Below the pieces are notes generated by a model, which made no database searches, had not been told where the DNA came from, and worked only from the letters and a program-made list of their open reading frames with translations. From the NCBI RefSeq assembly GCF_008830225.1, contig NZ_WAIE01000001.1:806001-870000 (forward strand): a DNA stretch of 64,000 nucleotides, read 5' to 3'. Position numbers and translations under genes: made by a program. The number at the start of each line of letters is the position of its first letter. Position 1 is the stretch's first letter. The stretch comes from Pseudodesulfovibrio senegalensis. Its GTDB lineage: Bacteria; Desulfobacterota; Desulfovibrionia; Desulfovibrionales; Desulfovibrionaceae. Positions 43,005 to 50,759 of this stretch are shown here, piece by piece.

Positions 43005-43784
43005 CTAGTGGGCAGGACTGGGTGTTTTCGGGACGACCAGATCAATATACTTTTCGTACAGGTTTCGATATTCTAGTGTTTCTTTGAATGCAGAGAGTTC
43101 CTGACTGAATTCGTTTACGAATTCTTCCGATACATTTTTTTTGTTGAAAATGATGTAGAGGCCCGACTCCTTGACTATCAAATGCCGTATGGGAACGATG
43201 TTTTTTATGCCCAGCTTTTTGCGCAGATACAGGCCGTTGGCCAGTTCGGCCACGGTTGCGTCCAGCCGGCCTGCGGAAAGTTTCTTGAAATTCGTCTCAT
43301 CGTTGCCGACTGTTTCCACCCGGCTGTTCGTCTGGATGAATTCCCAGAATTCGGGGGTGTAGCTGTATTGGCGCACTGCGCCGACCCGCATGCTTTGCAG
43401 CTCCTGCATCGATTCGATTTCATACCCCTTGCGGACCCATACCACCCAGGGCGAGCTGATGAGCGGTTCTTCGGGGTAGAGTGCGTATTGTTTTCTTTCC
43501 GGCGCGTAGTTGGCCGAGAAGAGGGCGTCCATGGTCCCGTTTTCGAGCATGGCAAGACACCGACTCCATGGGAGTGCGGTTATTGGGTGTTTCAGGGGGA
43601 TGCCCATGCGTTGATACACCGCTTTCACGATTTGCACGGAGTATCCCGTGAGTTCGGTGTCCTGATACATCTGGTAGGGGGGCCAGATGTCACAGGCCAG
43701 CCGGTTTACCTGTCCGCCGTACCCAGCTTGGGGATATGCGACTGACAGGAAAACCAGCATGATCCATGTGGCAAAAGATTTCAT
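43005..43784 (-). CDS. Periplasmic extracellular solute-binding protein family 3
   Basis: A 259-residue exported protein of the SBP_bac_3/PBP2 fold. A signal peptide (MKSFATWIMLVFLSVAYPQAGYGG) precedes LACDIWPPYQMYQDTELTGYSVQIVKAVYQRMGI, the canonical start of a family 3 binding protein. LFSANYAPERKQYALYPEEPL and VGAVRQYSYTPEFWEFI continue the pattern. No ABC permease is adjacent, so it may be a stand-alone sensor-type binding protein, as many such proteins are in Desulfovibrionales. Start ATG 43784 is chosen for the signal peptide; its ribosome-binding site is poor, and an ATG 36 bp upstream is possible. Confidence 0.85.
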   Translation of the reverse strand: MKSFATWIMLVFLSVAYPQAGYGGQVNRLACDIWPPYQMYQDTELTGYSVQIVKAVYQRMGIPLKHPITALPWSRCLAMLENGTMDALFSANYAPERKQYALYPEEPLISSPWVVWVRKGYEIESMQELQSMRVGAVRQYSYTPEFWEFIQTNSRVETVGNDETNFKKLSAGRLDATVAELANGLYLRKKLGIKNIVPIRHLIVKESGLYIIFNKKNVSEEFVNEFSQELSAFKETLEYRNLYEKYIDLVVPKTPSPAH

Positions 43785-43852
43785 ATTGTAACCATACAGG
43801 CCGCTTTTCCGGCTGTACATTATTGTCTGTTCTGAAGTGATGTGGCCGCCCC

Positions 43853-44803
43853 CTAAGGCAGGACCGAGAACATCAGCGGGATGGTTGCCGCGCTGAGTGC
43901 CGTGGTCAGAAAGACCATGCGCGAGGCCAGCGGTGCATCGCAGCCGTAGGTTCGGCAGAGCGCCACCGTGAGCAGGGCGGAGGGCATGGCCGCTTCCAGC
44001 ACCAGCACGTGCACTTCCCATGTATGCACGTGCATGAAGAGTGTCGGGAGCCAGATCAGCAGCGGCTTCAGGATCAGTTTGTTGGCGGCGACGAATGCTC
44101 CGATCATGGCCACGGAGGCAATGCCCCGGAATTTGAGCAGCACGCCCACAAGCAGGGTGACCATGAGCGTGTTGGCGTTTCCGACCAACCGGAGCCCCTG
44201 TATCACTGTTCCGCATATTGGATCATCCGTGGGCAGCCTGAAGCCGGACCACAGCAAACCGGCCACCACGGAGATGAAGATGGGCGAGCGGAAAAAGGCG
44301 AGGGCGGCCTTGAAGCGTGCGCCGGGGGCGGTCGCTTCGCTGCCGTAGTAGATGGCGATCATGGTACCGATGGTGAACAGGGCCGGGCCAACCCCGATTT
44401 CCGAGACCATGACGGCCTCGGTCATGGCGGCGGTGTTGCCGGGGAACACCTGGCTGATCAGCGCATAACCGAGCAGGGAAGAGCTGCCGAACCCGGAAAC
44501 GAGAATCATTGCGCCGGATGCGGCCCGGTCCAGCCGGAGCAGCCGCGCGCCGATCCAGCCCAATGCCAGAGCCAGAATTTCCGCGCAGAGCATGATCAGC
44601 GCAAACCAGCTTTCCGACCAGTCCACGGTGGTGTGCGCCAGCGAGACGAATATCAGGGCCGGGAGCGTGCCGTGGGTAACCAGCTTGGCAAAAATGCCGC
44701 CGTGTTCTTGCCTGACAAATCCCTTGTGTCGGAGAAAAGCGGCAAAACCGATCAGCCCCAGCAGAATGATCACGGATGTGATCAGGCGGGAATAAATGGT
44801 CAT
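43853..44803 (-). CDS. AEC-family (auxin efflux carrier-like) transporter
   Basis: A 316-residue inner-membrane carrier with about ten helices and the two-domain inverted repeat of the AEC family (malate/auxin-type permeases). VTHGTLPALIFVSL lies in the N-terminal half and EAAMPSALLTVALCRTYG in the C-terminal half, the latter being the family's PxA motif region. Bacterial AEC members often carry dicarboxylates such as malate. It lies 58 bp downstream of the single-helix unknown (44862-45248) on the same strand and may share its transcript. GTGAGG precedes the ATG. Confidence 0.85.
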   Translation of the reverse strand: MTIYSRLITSVIILLGLIGFAAFLRHKGFVRQEHGGIFAKLVTHGTLPALIFVSLAHTTVDWSESWFALIMLCAEILALALGWIGARLLRLDRAASGAMILVSGFGSSSLLGYALISQVFPGNTAAMTEAVMVSEIGVGPALFTIGTMIAIYYGSEATAPGARFKAALAFFRSPIFISVVAGLLWSGFRLPTDDPICGTVIQGLRLVGNANTLMVTLLVGVLLKFRGIASVAMIGAFVAANKLILKPLLIWLPTLFMHVHTWEVHVLVLEAAMPSALLTVALCRTYGCDAPLASRMVFLTTALSAATIPLMFSVLP

Positions 44804-44861
44804 GGTGCCTCACGTCGTTTTGTTTTGGTTTTTCTTTTCCGGCCGGAGCAGTTTGCGGCGG

Positions 44862-45248
44862 TTACTCGTCATTCGGGGGGTGTTCTTTTTCGCATTGGCA
44901 GGCAGCCAGCTGCCGGAATTTCTGGCCGGGCAGAATGGTGCCCATAATGATGGTGTGCGGCATGCGGATGTCCTGCAAGGTGTTGCAGAACATTGGGCCG
45001 AGCACTTGCGGGTCGTGCCGGTAGTTGAATTTCAGAACAACGCGCAATGTTTCGTAGTCTTGCCACATGACATCGGAAACATCGTTGAATTGGCCAAGCC
45101 TGTGCCGGATTCGCGTCAGCTCGTCCTGTTGTTGGTGCACTCCATGCAGTTGCCAGGAAACGAATCCGGCCACGAGTGCCACAAGGAACCATACATTGAA
45201 GATGACACGGAACAATGCCTTGGACATTGCTTTCAGGAGTTCGAACAC
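44862..45248 (-). CDS. Single-pass membrane protein of unknown function
   Basis: A 128-residue protein I do not recognise. One membrane helix (VIFNVWFLVALVAGFVSWQL, about residues 14-33) follows a short cytoplasmic start. A roughly 90-residue soluble domain, probably periplasmic, begins QQQDELTRIRHRLGQFNDVSDVMWQDYETLRVVLKFNYRHD and ends in CQCEKEHPPNDE. GTG 45248 is chosen because GGGAGG lies 6 nt upstream; a longer GTG start at 45272 would cover that site, and an internal ATG is later. It is in front of the AEC gene. Confidence 0.7.
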   Translation of the reverse strand: MFELLKAMSKALFRVIFNVWFLVALVAGFVSWQLHGVHQQQDELTRIRHRLGQFNDVSDVMWQDYETLRVVLKFNYRHDPQVLGPMFCNTLQDIRMPHTIIMGTILPGQKFRQLAACQCEKEHPPNDE

Positions 45249-45430
45249 GATTATCCTCCCTCTGGCAGACACGTTGTCTTTACGGTTTTACCCTCTCATT
45301 ACATAAAAACGGCAGGATTGGATATGCGAATTGTTTTGGCTTTCTTTCTGCAACGGAAACAAAAGAGGGAGGAACAGGGACGTTGCCCGTTTTTTTCGGC
45401 AATAGCGTGGCCCGGTATCGGCTGTTTGAA

Positions 45431-45477
45431 TAAAAGCGGCCCGTGCCGGAAACGGATATGCTTCCGGGGACGGGCCG
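45431..45477 (-). terminator. Terminator downstream of the cupin gene
   Basis: CGGCCCGT (45437-45444) pairs with ACGGGCCG (45470-45477), with an inner CCGG/CCGG pairing; CTTTTATT follows on the minus strand. Confidence 0.75.
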
Positions 45478-45521
45478 TATCGCGATGCGTGGCAACGTGG
45501 TGCCAGCCAAAGGGCGAGCGT

Positions 45522-45869
45522 TTAGATTTCAGGGGCGGTCTTGGGCACCAGGCAGACCAGAACCAACGGTTCATCGCCGGTGTTCACGAGGTGATGCTCC
45601 TCGTCCGGGGCCACGTAGACCACGCTTCCGGGGCCGACGTCCATCTTCTCTCCGCCCTTGTCGATGGTCCCGGTGCCGGAATAATAGAACTGCTGGTGCT
45701 CCCACGGATGCGTGTGCATGGGAATTTGCGCGCCGGGCTGTAGCTCGATGACGCGCATGCAGAAATTGACGTCGTCGTCGGCCTTGCCGATGACCACCCG
45801 GCCGGAAACGCCGGGACCGGCCACGGGCAGGTCCTGTGCCGCAACATCCGTATAGTGAATGACCTTCAT
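45522..45869 (-). CDS. Cupin-domain metal-binding protein
   Basis: A 115-residue single beta-barrel cupin. HTHPWEHQQFYYSGTGTI (His52, His54, Glu57/His58) is cupin motif 1, and PDEEHHLVNTG (His92/His93) is motif 2, so a metal site of three or four histidines is expected. Proteins of this size can be sugar isomerases, oxalate-type enzymes or ligand sensors; nothing here decides the substrate. AGGAG precedes ATG 45869. It is separated from its neighbours by terminators and gene-poor sequence. Confidence 0.85.
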   Translation of the reverse strand: MKVIHYTDVAAQDLPVAGPGVSGRVVIGKADDDVNFCMRVIELQPGAQIPMHTHPWEHQQFYYSGTGTIDKGGEKMDVGPGSVVYVAPDEEHHLVNTGDEPLVLVCLVPKTAPEI

Positions 45870-45914
45870 GCTCGTTACTCCTGTTTTTCGTATTGTATGA
45901 TAATTCAAAGACAA

Positions 45915-46337
45915 CCGTGCCCCGAAGACCCGATAACCGAGGCGTGGGACAAGCCGTCTGGATGTGTATTTGCCGGAAAGAAAAGTAGCACAAGCCTTGG
46001 GCGCAGGCCAAGGTCGTTTGTCTAACTGTCCATGTTGGAAATGGCGTTTAGGGGATCAATTGGGTGGACCGACAAAGTGAATTCATTTTTAGTATCGGCG
46101 CCAGATGAAGGCGTTCATCGACTCTGACAGCTATGAAATCGTGTCCTTAAAGAACGGGTGGAGATCGAGGCTGCCGAAGCTGAGAAGAAAGCGGAGGAGC
46201 AGGCCAAGCGTCACCACTCTACGAAGATGCGCGGGGGGCCTGTATACGGCAAGTAAAATTTCCAGCGTCGAGGACAGGTACTCCGTTCGGCGTTTCGGAT
46301 GCACAAGGAGGGGGAGGTAGACCGCCCCAGCGCCCCG
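45915..46337. other. Gene-poor junction before the AT-rich islet
   Basis: A 420-bp stretch with no intact gene. The only suggestive coding signal is a 39-codon frame at 46137-46256 (listed separately). From about 46.3 kb the composition becomes clearly AT-rich. I found no direct-repeat copy of the tRNA 3' end here. Confidence 0.5.
46137..46256 (+). pseudogene. Possible C-terminal gene remnant
   Basis: An open tail of 39 codons (including RVEIEAAEAEKKAEEQAKRHH) with strong coiled-coil character, ending KMRGGPVYGK and a stop. It has no start codon with a binding site and opens after a TGA, so it looks like the tail of a truncated gene. The parent family is not recognised. Confidence 0.3.
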
Positions 46338-46922
46338 TTACGCATAGCGATTTTTTATTTCTACAGCTAAATTTTTTATGGCATTGAATGACCATTGGTA
46401 GGAAAAATGATTTTCCACTCGGACATCAATAATTGTTCCTTGGTGGCTTACAGTCGTGAAAACACTTTTTTTAAGGTCTTTCCCATAGAACTTTGACAGG
46501 TGCTTTATTGTCGACGCGCCATGCGCCACAATTATCTTTGGTTGTATTGTTTCTATGAGGTAATCGAATAAGGTCGTGTCTCTGTATGTTGCCTTTAACT
46601 CGTTTTCACGGGCGGATGGGAAAGGAAAAATATTTGTTTCCAAAACTTTTAATGGATTTGCATATTCAAAAAAAAGTTCAATTCTCTTTCTTGTTGGGCT
46701 AAATTTTCCATGGCGTTCTATATACTTTGTAATCCAGGATTCCTTATCACAACCTTTTTTTGGGGACCAATAGTCCCAAAAGCTGGTGGTCGTCGCGGGG
46801 TTTATGCCTACCAAAAAAATATCACAGCCAAATGGAAAACCTTTACATAGAAAAGGACGTGCTTCTGGATCATATCTTGTAAGCTCTTTAAGTTTACGAT
46901 CAAAGGCTTCTATATTTTTCAT
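46338..46922 (-). CDS. Putative uracil-DNA glycosylase-fold protein, A
   Basis: A 194-residue protein. DIFLVGINPATTTSFWDYW (residues 34-52) resembles motif 1 of the uracil-DNA-glycosylase superfamily (GINPG-type, as in the mismatch-specific branch), and QPKIIVAHGASTIKHL matches the following core strand. A final SHQGT/FSYQWS region may be the second catalytic loop but is not a clear match. The family recognises or removes damaged or modified bases. The sequence is much richer in A/T than its neighbours. It lies 60 bp after gene B (46983-47705) in the same direction; no clear ribosome-binding site precedes it. Assignment is by pattern only. Confidence 0.6.
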   Translation of the reverse strand: MKNIEAFDRKLKELTRYDPEARPFLCKGFPFGCDIFLVGINPATTTSFWDYWSPKKGCDKESWITKYIERHGKFSPTRKRIELFFEYANPLKVLETNIFPFPSARENELKATYRDTTLFDYLIETIQPKIIVAHGASTIKHLSKFYGKDLKKSVFTTVSHQGTIIDVRVENHFSYQWSFNAIKNLAVEIKNRYA

Positions 46923-46982
46923 ATGTCACGAGTTCTTTAGTATATTGCTTCAGGTTTTTTTTTGATCATGAGCTGCAATATT

Positions 46983-47705
46983 TCAATTCTTTAGTACGCT
47001 GCATGCTTCTTCAAAGATCAGGTCTAGCTGATCTTGGCATTGATCGCTTGTAAACAGTTTAAACGTGGATAAATGCGGTAACCTTAGCAAGTGGACCGGG
47101 GCTTCGGTTCCAAACCTATCGAGTGTTGCCGTTATCTTTCCCCAATTGGTCTGAAAGGTTTTGGTGCTGATTTTGGGCGCCTTGTATGCGGATGAAATCA
47201 AAGAGCTAACCCTTTTGTGGGTTTCCGGGTCAATACAGACGAATAGTCTCGGTTTAACATGGCTCAGGACCTTTCCCCACAGGTGCTCTGCGAATATAAA
47301 AGTCTGTTTTTTATCGGCCAAATCTATCAAGCGAGGAGACCTGAAAGGCACGAAATAGCCACAAAGGGATTGCTCAATAAGTTGATCCCGATCAATGGAC
47401 AACGCACCTTTTGCAATGATTTTCTCAAAAAGTAGCTGTATCTGTCTCTGCAGATTGGCTTGCCCTGGTTTTGCACTGCCCTTCCATTTTTCTACCAAGT
47501 ACGAAGAGCCATTTTCACAACTTTCCCATGAATGCCCTTCAGGGATTGTTTTGCCACCGGGGTTCAAAGTGATCAGTGCGACGAGAGGATTTTTTAATGA
47601 GTTTTTACTGCCGTTTAAGAAACGCCAGCCTAATTGATGATTGCTGTTCTCATAAAACCGTTTAATCATCATTATGTATTCATCGAACCAATCTATATAC
47701 TCCAC
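46983..47705 (-). CDS. Putative uracil-DNA glycosylase-fold protein, B
   Basis: A 240-residue protein, again AT-rich. LVALITLNPGGKTIPEGHSW (residues 41-60) resembles motif 1 of the uracil-DNA-glycosylase superfamily; KPRLFVCIDPETH fits the core strand; LLRLPHLSTFKLF (206-218) resembles the HPSxxS catalytic loop. Together they give the fold's usual order, but identity is low. I infer a base-recognition or excision role. It shares a short duplication (TTCTTTAGTA, 46933-46942 and 46987-46996) with the spacer before gene A. It lies between the tRNA-Arg terminator and gene A. Confidence 0.6.
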   Translation of the reverse strand: MEYIDWFDEYIMMIKRFYENSNHQLGWRFLNGSKNSLKNPLVALITLNPGGKTIPEGHSWESCENGSSYLVEKWKGSAKPGQANLQRQIQLLFEKIIAKGALSIDRDQLIEQSLCGYFVPFRSPRLIDLADKKQTFIFAEHLWGKVLSHVKPRLFVCIDPETHKRVSSLISSAYKAPKISTKTFQTNWGKITATLDRFGTEAPVHLLRLPHLSTFKLFTSDQCQDQLDLIFEEACSVLKN

Positions 47706-47850
47706 GCAGGCCCTTTTGCATTGTTTGTTGTTGAATTTTTATGGTGTCACCCAACCATTGCCTTTGACCATTGTCAACGTCCAGAGGGCTAACTGGAATT
47801 TTTAAGCAATCGAAAGCACATGGCTTTATGGTTAGGAGTGTGTCTAGAAG

Positions 47851-47887
47851 AAAAACAAAGGGGACTTGCGACCATGCCGCAAGTCCC
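47851..47887 (-). terminator. Terminator of tRNA-Arg
   Basis: GGGACTTGCG (47861-47870) and CGCAAGTCCC (47878-47887) pair perfectly, and the minus strand continues CTTTGTTTTTC. Confidence 0.9.
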
Positions 47888-47895
47888 TGAAATTT

Positions 47896-47972
47896 TGGCG
47901 CGCCAGGGAGGATTCGAACCCCCGACCGTCGGCTTAGAAGGCCGATGCTCTATCCAACTGAGCTACTGGCGC
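47896..47972 (-). tRNA. tRNA-Arg (anticodon TCT)
   Basis: A full cloverleaf on the minus strand. The acceptor GCGCCAG pairs with CTGGCGC, the D-arm reads GCTC...GAGC, the anticodon stem is TCGGC/GCCGA with loop CTTCTAA (anticodon TCT, reading AGA), the T-arm contains GTTCGAATC, and the discriminator G plus an encoded CCA ends at 47896. Its 3' end faces the AT-rich islet, the usual orientation for elements that integrate at tRNA genes. It has its own promoter and terminator. Confidence 0.97.
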
Positions 47973-47985
47973 ATGGAGGTGATTT

Positions 47986-48014
47986 TAGTAATGCAAGCCC
48001 GGCCGCGGGGTCAA
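47986..48014 (-). promoter_or_regulatory. Promoter of tRNA-Arg
   Basis: On the minus strand: TTGACC (48009-48014), 17 bp, TTACTA (47986-47991), 14 bp before the mature 5' end. It shares the -35 context GCTTGACC with the tRNA-His promoter. Confidence 0.7.
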
Positions 48015-48081
48015 GCAAAAGGTTTTCGGACGCGGGCTTTCCTGTTATGTGGCTTGCCGACACAGTGCAAAGGAGCCGGAC

Positions 48082-49308
48082 GTGCCGCATTTCGAATCAT
48101 ATGCCCGGGTGTGCGAATACATGGACAATCTCGGGCTGTTCAGCATGGACATGGGGCTGGGCCGGATGGAGTCCTTTTGGGAACGGCGGGGCGCGCCCGG
48201 CGTGCCCGTTGTGCATGTGGTGGGCACCAACGGCAAGGGCTCCACGTCCACGTTTCTCGAATCCATTGCCCGCGAAAACGGCGTGCGGACCGGGCTGTTC
48301 ACCTCGCCCCATCTGGTGACCCCGCGCGAACGGGTGCGCATTTGCGGCCGCATGCTGGAGCCGGAAGACTGGACCCGGCTGGCCAACATGGTGCTGGCAA
48401 CGCCCGGCGGTGCGGATCTTACCTATTTTGAATTTCAGACCTGTCTGGCCATGCTGGCCTTCATGGACGCGGGCGTTGATCTGGCCATAATGGAAGCCGG
48501 ACTTGGCGGGCGTTATGACGCCACCAACGTGTTTGCGCCGGGGCTGACCCTGTTCACTCCGGTGGGGATGGACCATGAAGCCGTGCTCGGCAGCACGCTG
48601 GAAGCCATTGCGCGGGACAAGGCAGGGGCCATGCATGCCGGAGGCACGGCCATCACCGGGCCGCAGGAACCGGAAGCTCTGGCCGTGCTGGAAGAGCAGG
48701 CTCGCGCGGTGGGTGCAACCTTGCTGCACGCTTCGGATTTGATCGGTTTGGTTCCCGGAACTCTGGGTCTGCGCGGACCGCACCAGCAGGACAATGCCCG
48801 GCTGGCCTTGTCCGGCTGGCAGATTGCAGCCGAAATGTTTGGTCGCGATTCCGACCCCGAGGCCGTTGCCGCAGGGCTGGCCCAAGCGTTCATTCCCGGC
48901 CGTTTCCATTGTGTGCGCCCGGACGGGCTGCCTGATATCGTGCTGGACGGCGCGCACAACCTGCACGCGTTCAAGGCCCTTGCCCATACGTTGGAGCAGG
49001 AGGGCGTCCGCCCGCAGGCCGTGGTGTTCGCCTGTATGGCGGACAAGGATATTTCATCCATGGTTCCCCTGTTGCGGTCTATGAGCGATGGACCGATCCT
49101 TTGCCCGGCCATGCCGTGGGAGCGTGCAGCGCGGCCCGTTGATCTGGTTAAGGTGCTCGGCGGCAAAGCCGAGGCCACGGACGGCATGGCAACGGCCCTG
49201 CAACGGGTCGCCGACCTGCCCGGGCCGGTCCTCGTGTGCGGCTCCCTGTATTTACTGGCTGCATTTTATGAGTTATATCCTGAATTTCTCAGTCGAAATT
49301 CTCGCTAG
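48082..49308 (+). CDS. folC: Folylpolyglutamate synthase/dihydrofolate synthase
   Basis: A 408-residue Mur-ligase-family enzyme that adds glutamate to folates (and often makes dihydrofolate). The P-loop GTNGKGST is at residues 48-55, followed by LFTSPHL, and the central domain has EAGLGGRYDATN. The C-terminal domain has the VLDGAHNLHAFKAL motif. I start at GTG 48082 because AAGGAG lies 6 nt upstream; the longer in-frame start has no binding site and would lie close to the tRNA-Arg promoter. It is directly upstream of selA (25 bp), likely cotranscribed. Confidence 0.93.
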   Translation: MPHFESYARVCEYMDNLGLFSMDMGLGRMESFWERRGAPGVPVVHVVGTNGKGSTSTFLESIARENGVRTGLFTSPHLVTPRERVRICGRMLEPEDWTRLANMVLATPGGADLTYFEFQTCLAMLAFMDAGVDLAIMEAGLGGRYDATNVFAPGLTLFTPVGMDHEAVLGSTLEAIARDKAGAMHAGGTAITGPQEPEALAVLEEQARAVGATLLHASDLIGLVPGTLGLRGPHQQDNARLALSGWQIAAEMFGRDSDPEAVAAGLAQAFIPGRFHCVRPDGLPDIVLDGAHNLHAFKALAHTLEQEGVRPQAVVFACMADKDISSMVPLLRSMSDGPILCPAMPWERAARPVDLVKVLGGKAEATDGMATALQRVADLPGPVLVCGSLYLLAAFYELYPEFLSRNSR

Positions 49309-49333
49309 AGCGCGCCGCGCAAGGAGCAACAGG

Positions 49334-50731
49334 ATGTCCCGACTCTTTCAGCACCTTCCTTCGGTGGACCCGATTCTGACGGCATTGACCGACGATTCCA
49401 CACTGGCGGCCCTGCCTCGGCCTCTGTTGCGTGAGCTGGTCAACGAATTTCTGGACATCAAGCGCGAGGAAATCCGTTCCGGCGTTGTTTCCGAGCCTGA
49501 GGAACTGGCGTTCGAGCGGCTGCTTCCTGCCGTCATGGCCATGGTTCGCGTCAAGGCCCGTCCGCATTTTCGGCGCGTGCTCAATGCCACGGGCGTGGTC
49601 ATTCATACGAATATGGGCCGTTCCCTGCTTGCGCCCGAGGCCGTGCAGGCCGTGGTGGAAGCGTGCGCGCGCTATTCCAATCTCGAATTCGACCTCGCCA
49701 CGGGCGAGCGGGGCAGCCGTTATTCCCACGTGGAGGAGTTGCTGTGCACCATCACCGGGGCCGAGGCCGCCGTGGTGGTCAACAACAACGCCGCAGCGGT
49801 CATGCTTATGCTCGACACGCTGGCCAAGGGGCGCGAGGTCATTGTCTCCCGAGGGCAGCTGGTGGAGATCGGCGGCTCGTTCCGCATCCCGGACGTGATG
49901 GCCAAGAGTGGCGCGACCCTGCGCGAGGTCGGGGCCACCAACCGTACCCATGTGCGTGATTACGAACAGGCCATCGGCGACAATACCGCCGCGCTCATGC
50001 GGGTGCACACTTCCAATTTCCGCATGGTCGGATTCACGGGCGAGGTGGACCTGCCGAGAATGCGCGAGCTCGGCGACCGCTACGGACTGCCCGTGCTGGA
50101 GGATTTGGGCAGCGGCACGCTGTTTCCTCTGGAAAGGGCGGGCATGCCGTCCGAACCCACGGTGCAGGAAGTGGTGCGACAGGGGGCGGATATCGTCAGT
50201 TTTTCCGGAGACAAGGTTCTGGGCGGCCCGCAGGCGGGCATCATCGTGGGGCGCGAGGAGTGGATATCGCGCATCAAGGTCAATCCCATGAACCGCGCAT
50301 TGCGCATCGACAAGATGACCCTTGCCGCGCTGGAGGCCACTTTGCGCCTGTATCTGGACATGGACAGCGCGCGCACGGCCGTGCCGACATTGCGCATGAT
50401 CACTGCGGAATACCGTCAGCTTCGCTCCCGTGCCGCGACCTTGCGCCGCACCTTGGACCGTGCCGTGGGCGAGCAGGTGGAAACGTCCGTGCGCCGGGGG
50501 GCATCCCGCGTGGGCGGCGGCGCATTCCCGGAGCGCGACCTTGAAACCGCGCTGGTGGCCGTGGTGCCGAAGAATATTTCCGTGGATGAACTCAGGCAGC
50601 GGCTTCTGGCCACGGACCCGCCGTTGGTGGGCCGCATTGAAGATAATGCCTTCTGCCTTGATCCGCGAACATTGGCTTCCGACGAATACCGGCTGGTTGC
50701 CGAGGCCCTGAATCAGGCCCTGCGGCAGTGA
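49334..50731 (+). CDS. selA: L-seryl-tRNA(Sec) selenium transferase
   Basis: A 465-residue PLP-dependent enzyme that converts Ser-tRNA(Sec) to selenocysteyl-tRNA with selenophosphate. RVLNATGVVIHTNMGRSLLA is the SelA N-terminal motif, and SFSGDKVLGGPQAG carries the Schiff-base Lys294. RGQLVEIGGSFRIP and GATNRTHVRDYE are also diagnostic. AGGAG precedes ATG 49334. It shows that the organism uses selenocysteine. SelB is encoded 2.3 kb downstream, after an aminopeptidase and a Spy-like lipoprotein. Confidence 0.97.
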   Translation: MSRLFQHLPSVDPILTALTDDSTLAALPRPLLRELVNEFLDIKREEIRSGVVSEPEELAFERLLPAVMAMVRVKARPHFRRVLNATGVVIHTNMGRSLLAPEAVQAVVEACARYSNLEFDLATGERGSRYSHVEELLCTITGAEAAVVVNNNAAAVMLMLDTLAKGREVIVSRGQLVEIGGSFRIPDVMAKSGATLREVGATNRTHVRDYEQAIGDNTAALMRVHTSNFRMVGFTGEVDLPRMRELGDRYGLPVLEDLGSGTLFPLERAGMPSEPTVQEVVRQGADIVSFSGDKVLGGPQAGIIVGREEWISRIKVNPMNRALRIDKMTLAALEATLRLYLDMDSARTAVPTLRMITAEYRQLRSRAATLRRTLDRAVGEQVETSVRRGASRVGGGAFPERDLETALVAVVPKNISVDELRQRLLATDPPLVGRIEDNAFCLDPRTLASDEYRLVAEALNQALRQ

Positions 50732-50759
50732 CCGGGCATATGACAATACAGGAGAAATA

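Noticed and set aside
45915-47895. Attachment-site repeat of the tRNA-Arg 3' end
   Set aside because: I found no second copy of the tRNA 3' sequence on the islet's far side, so an intact integrative element is not shown.
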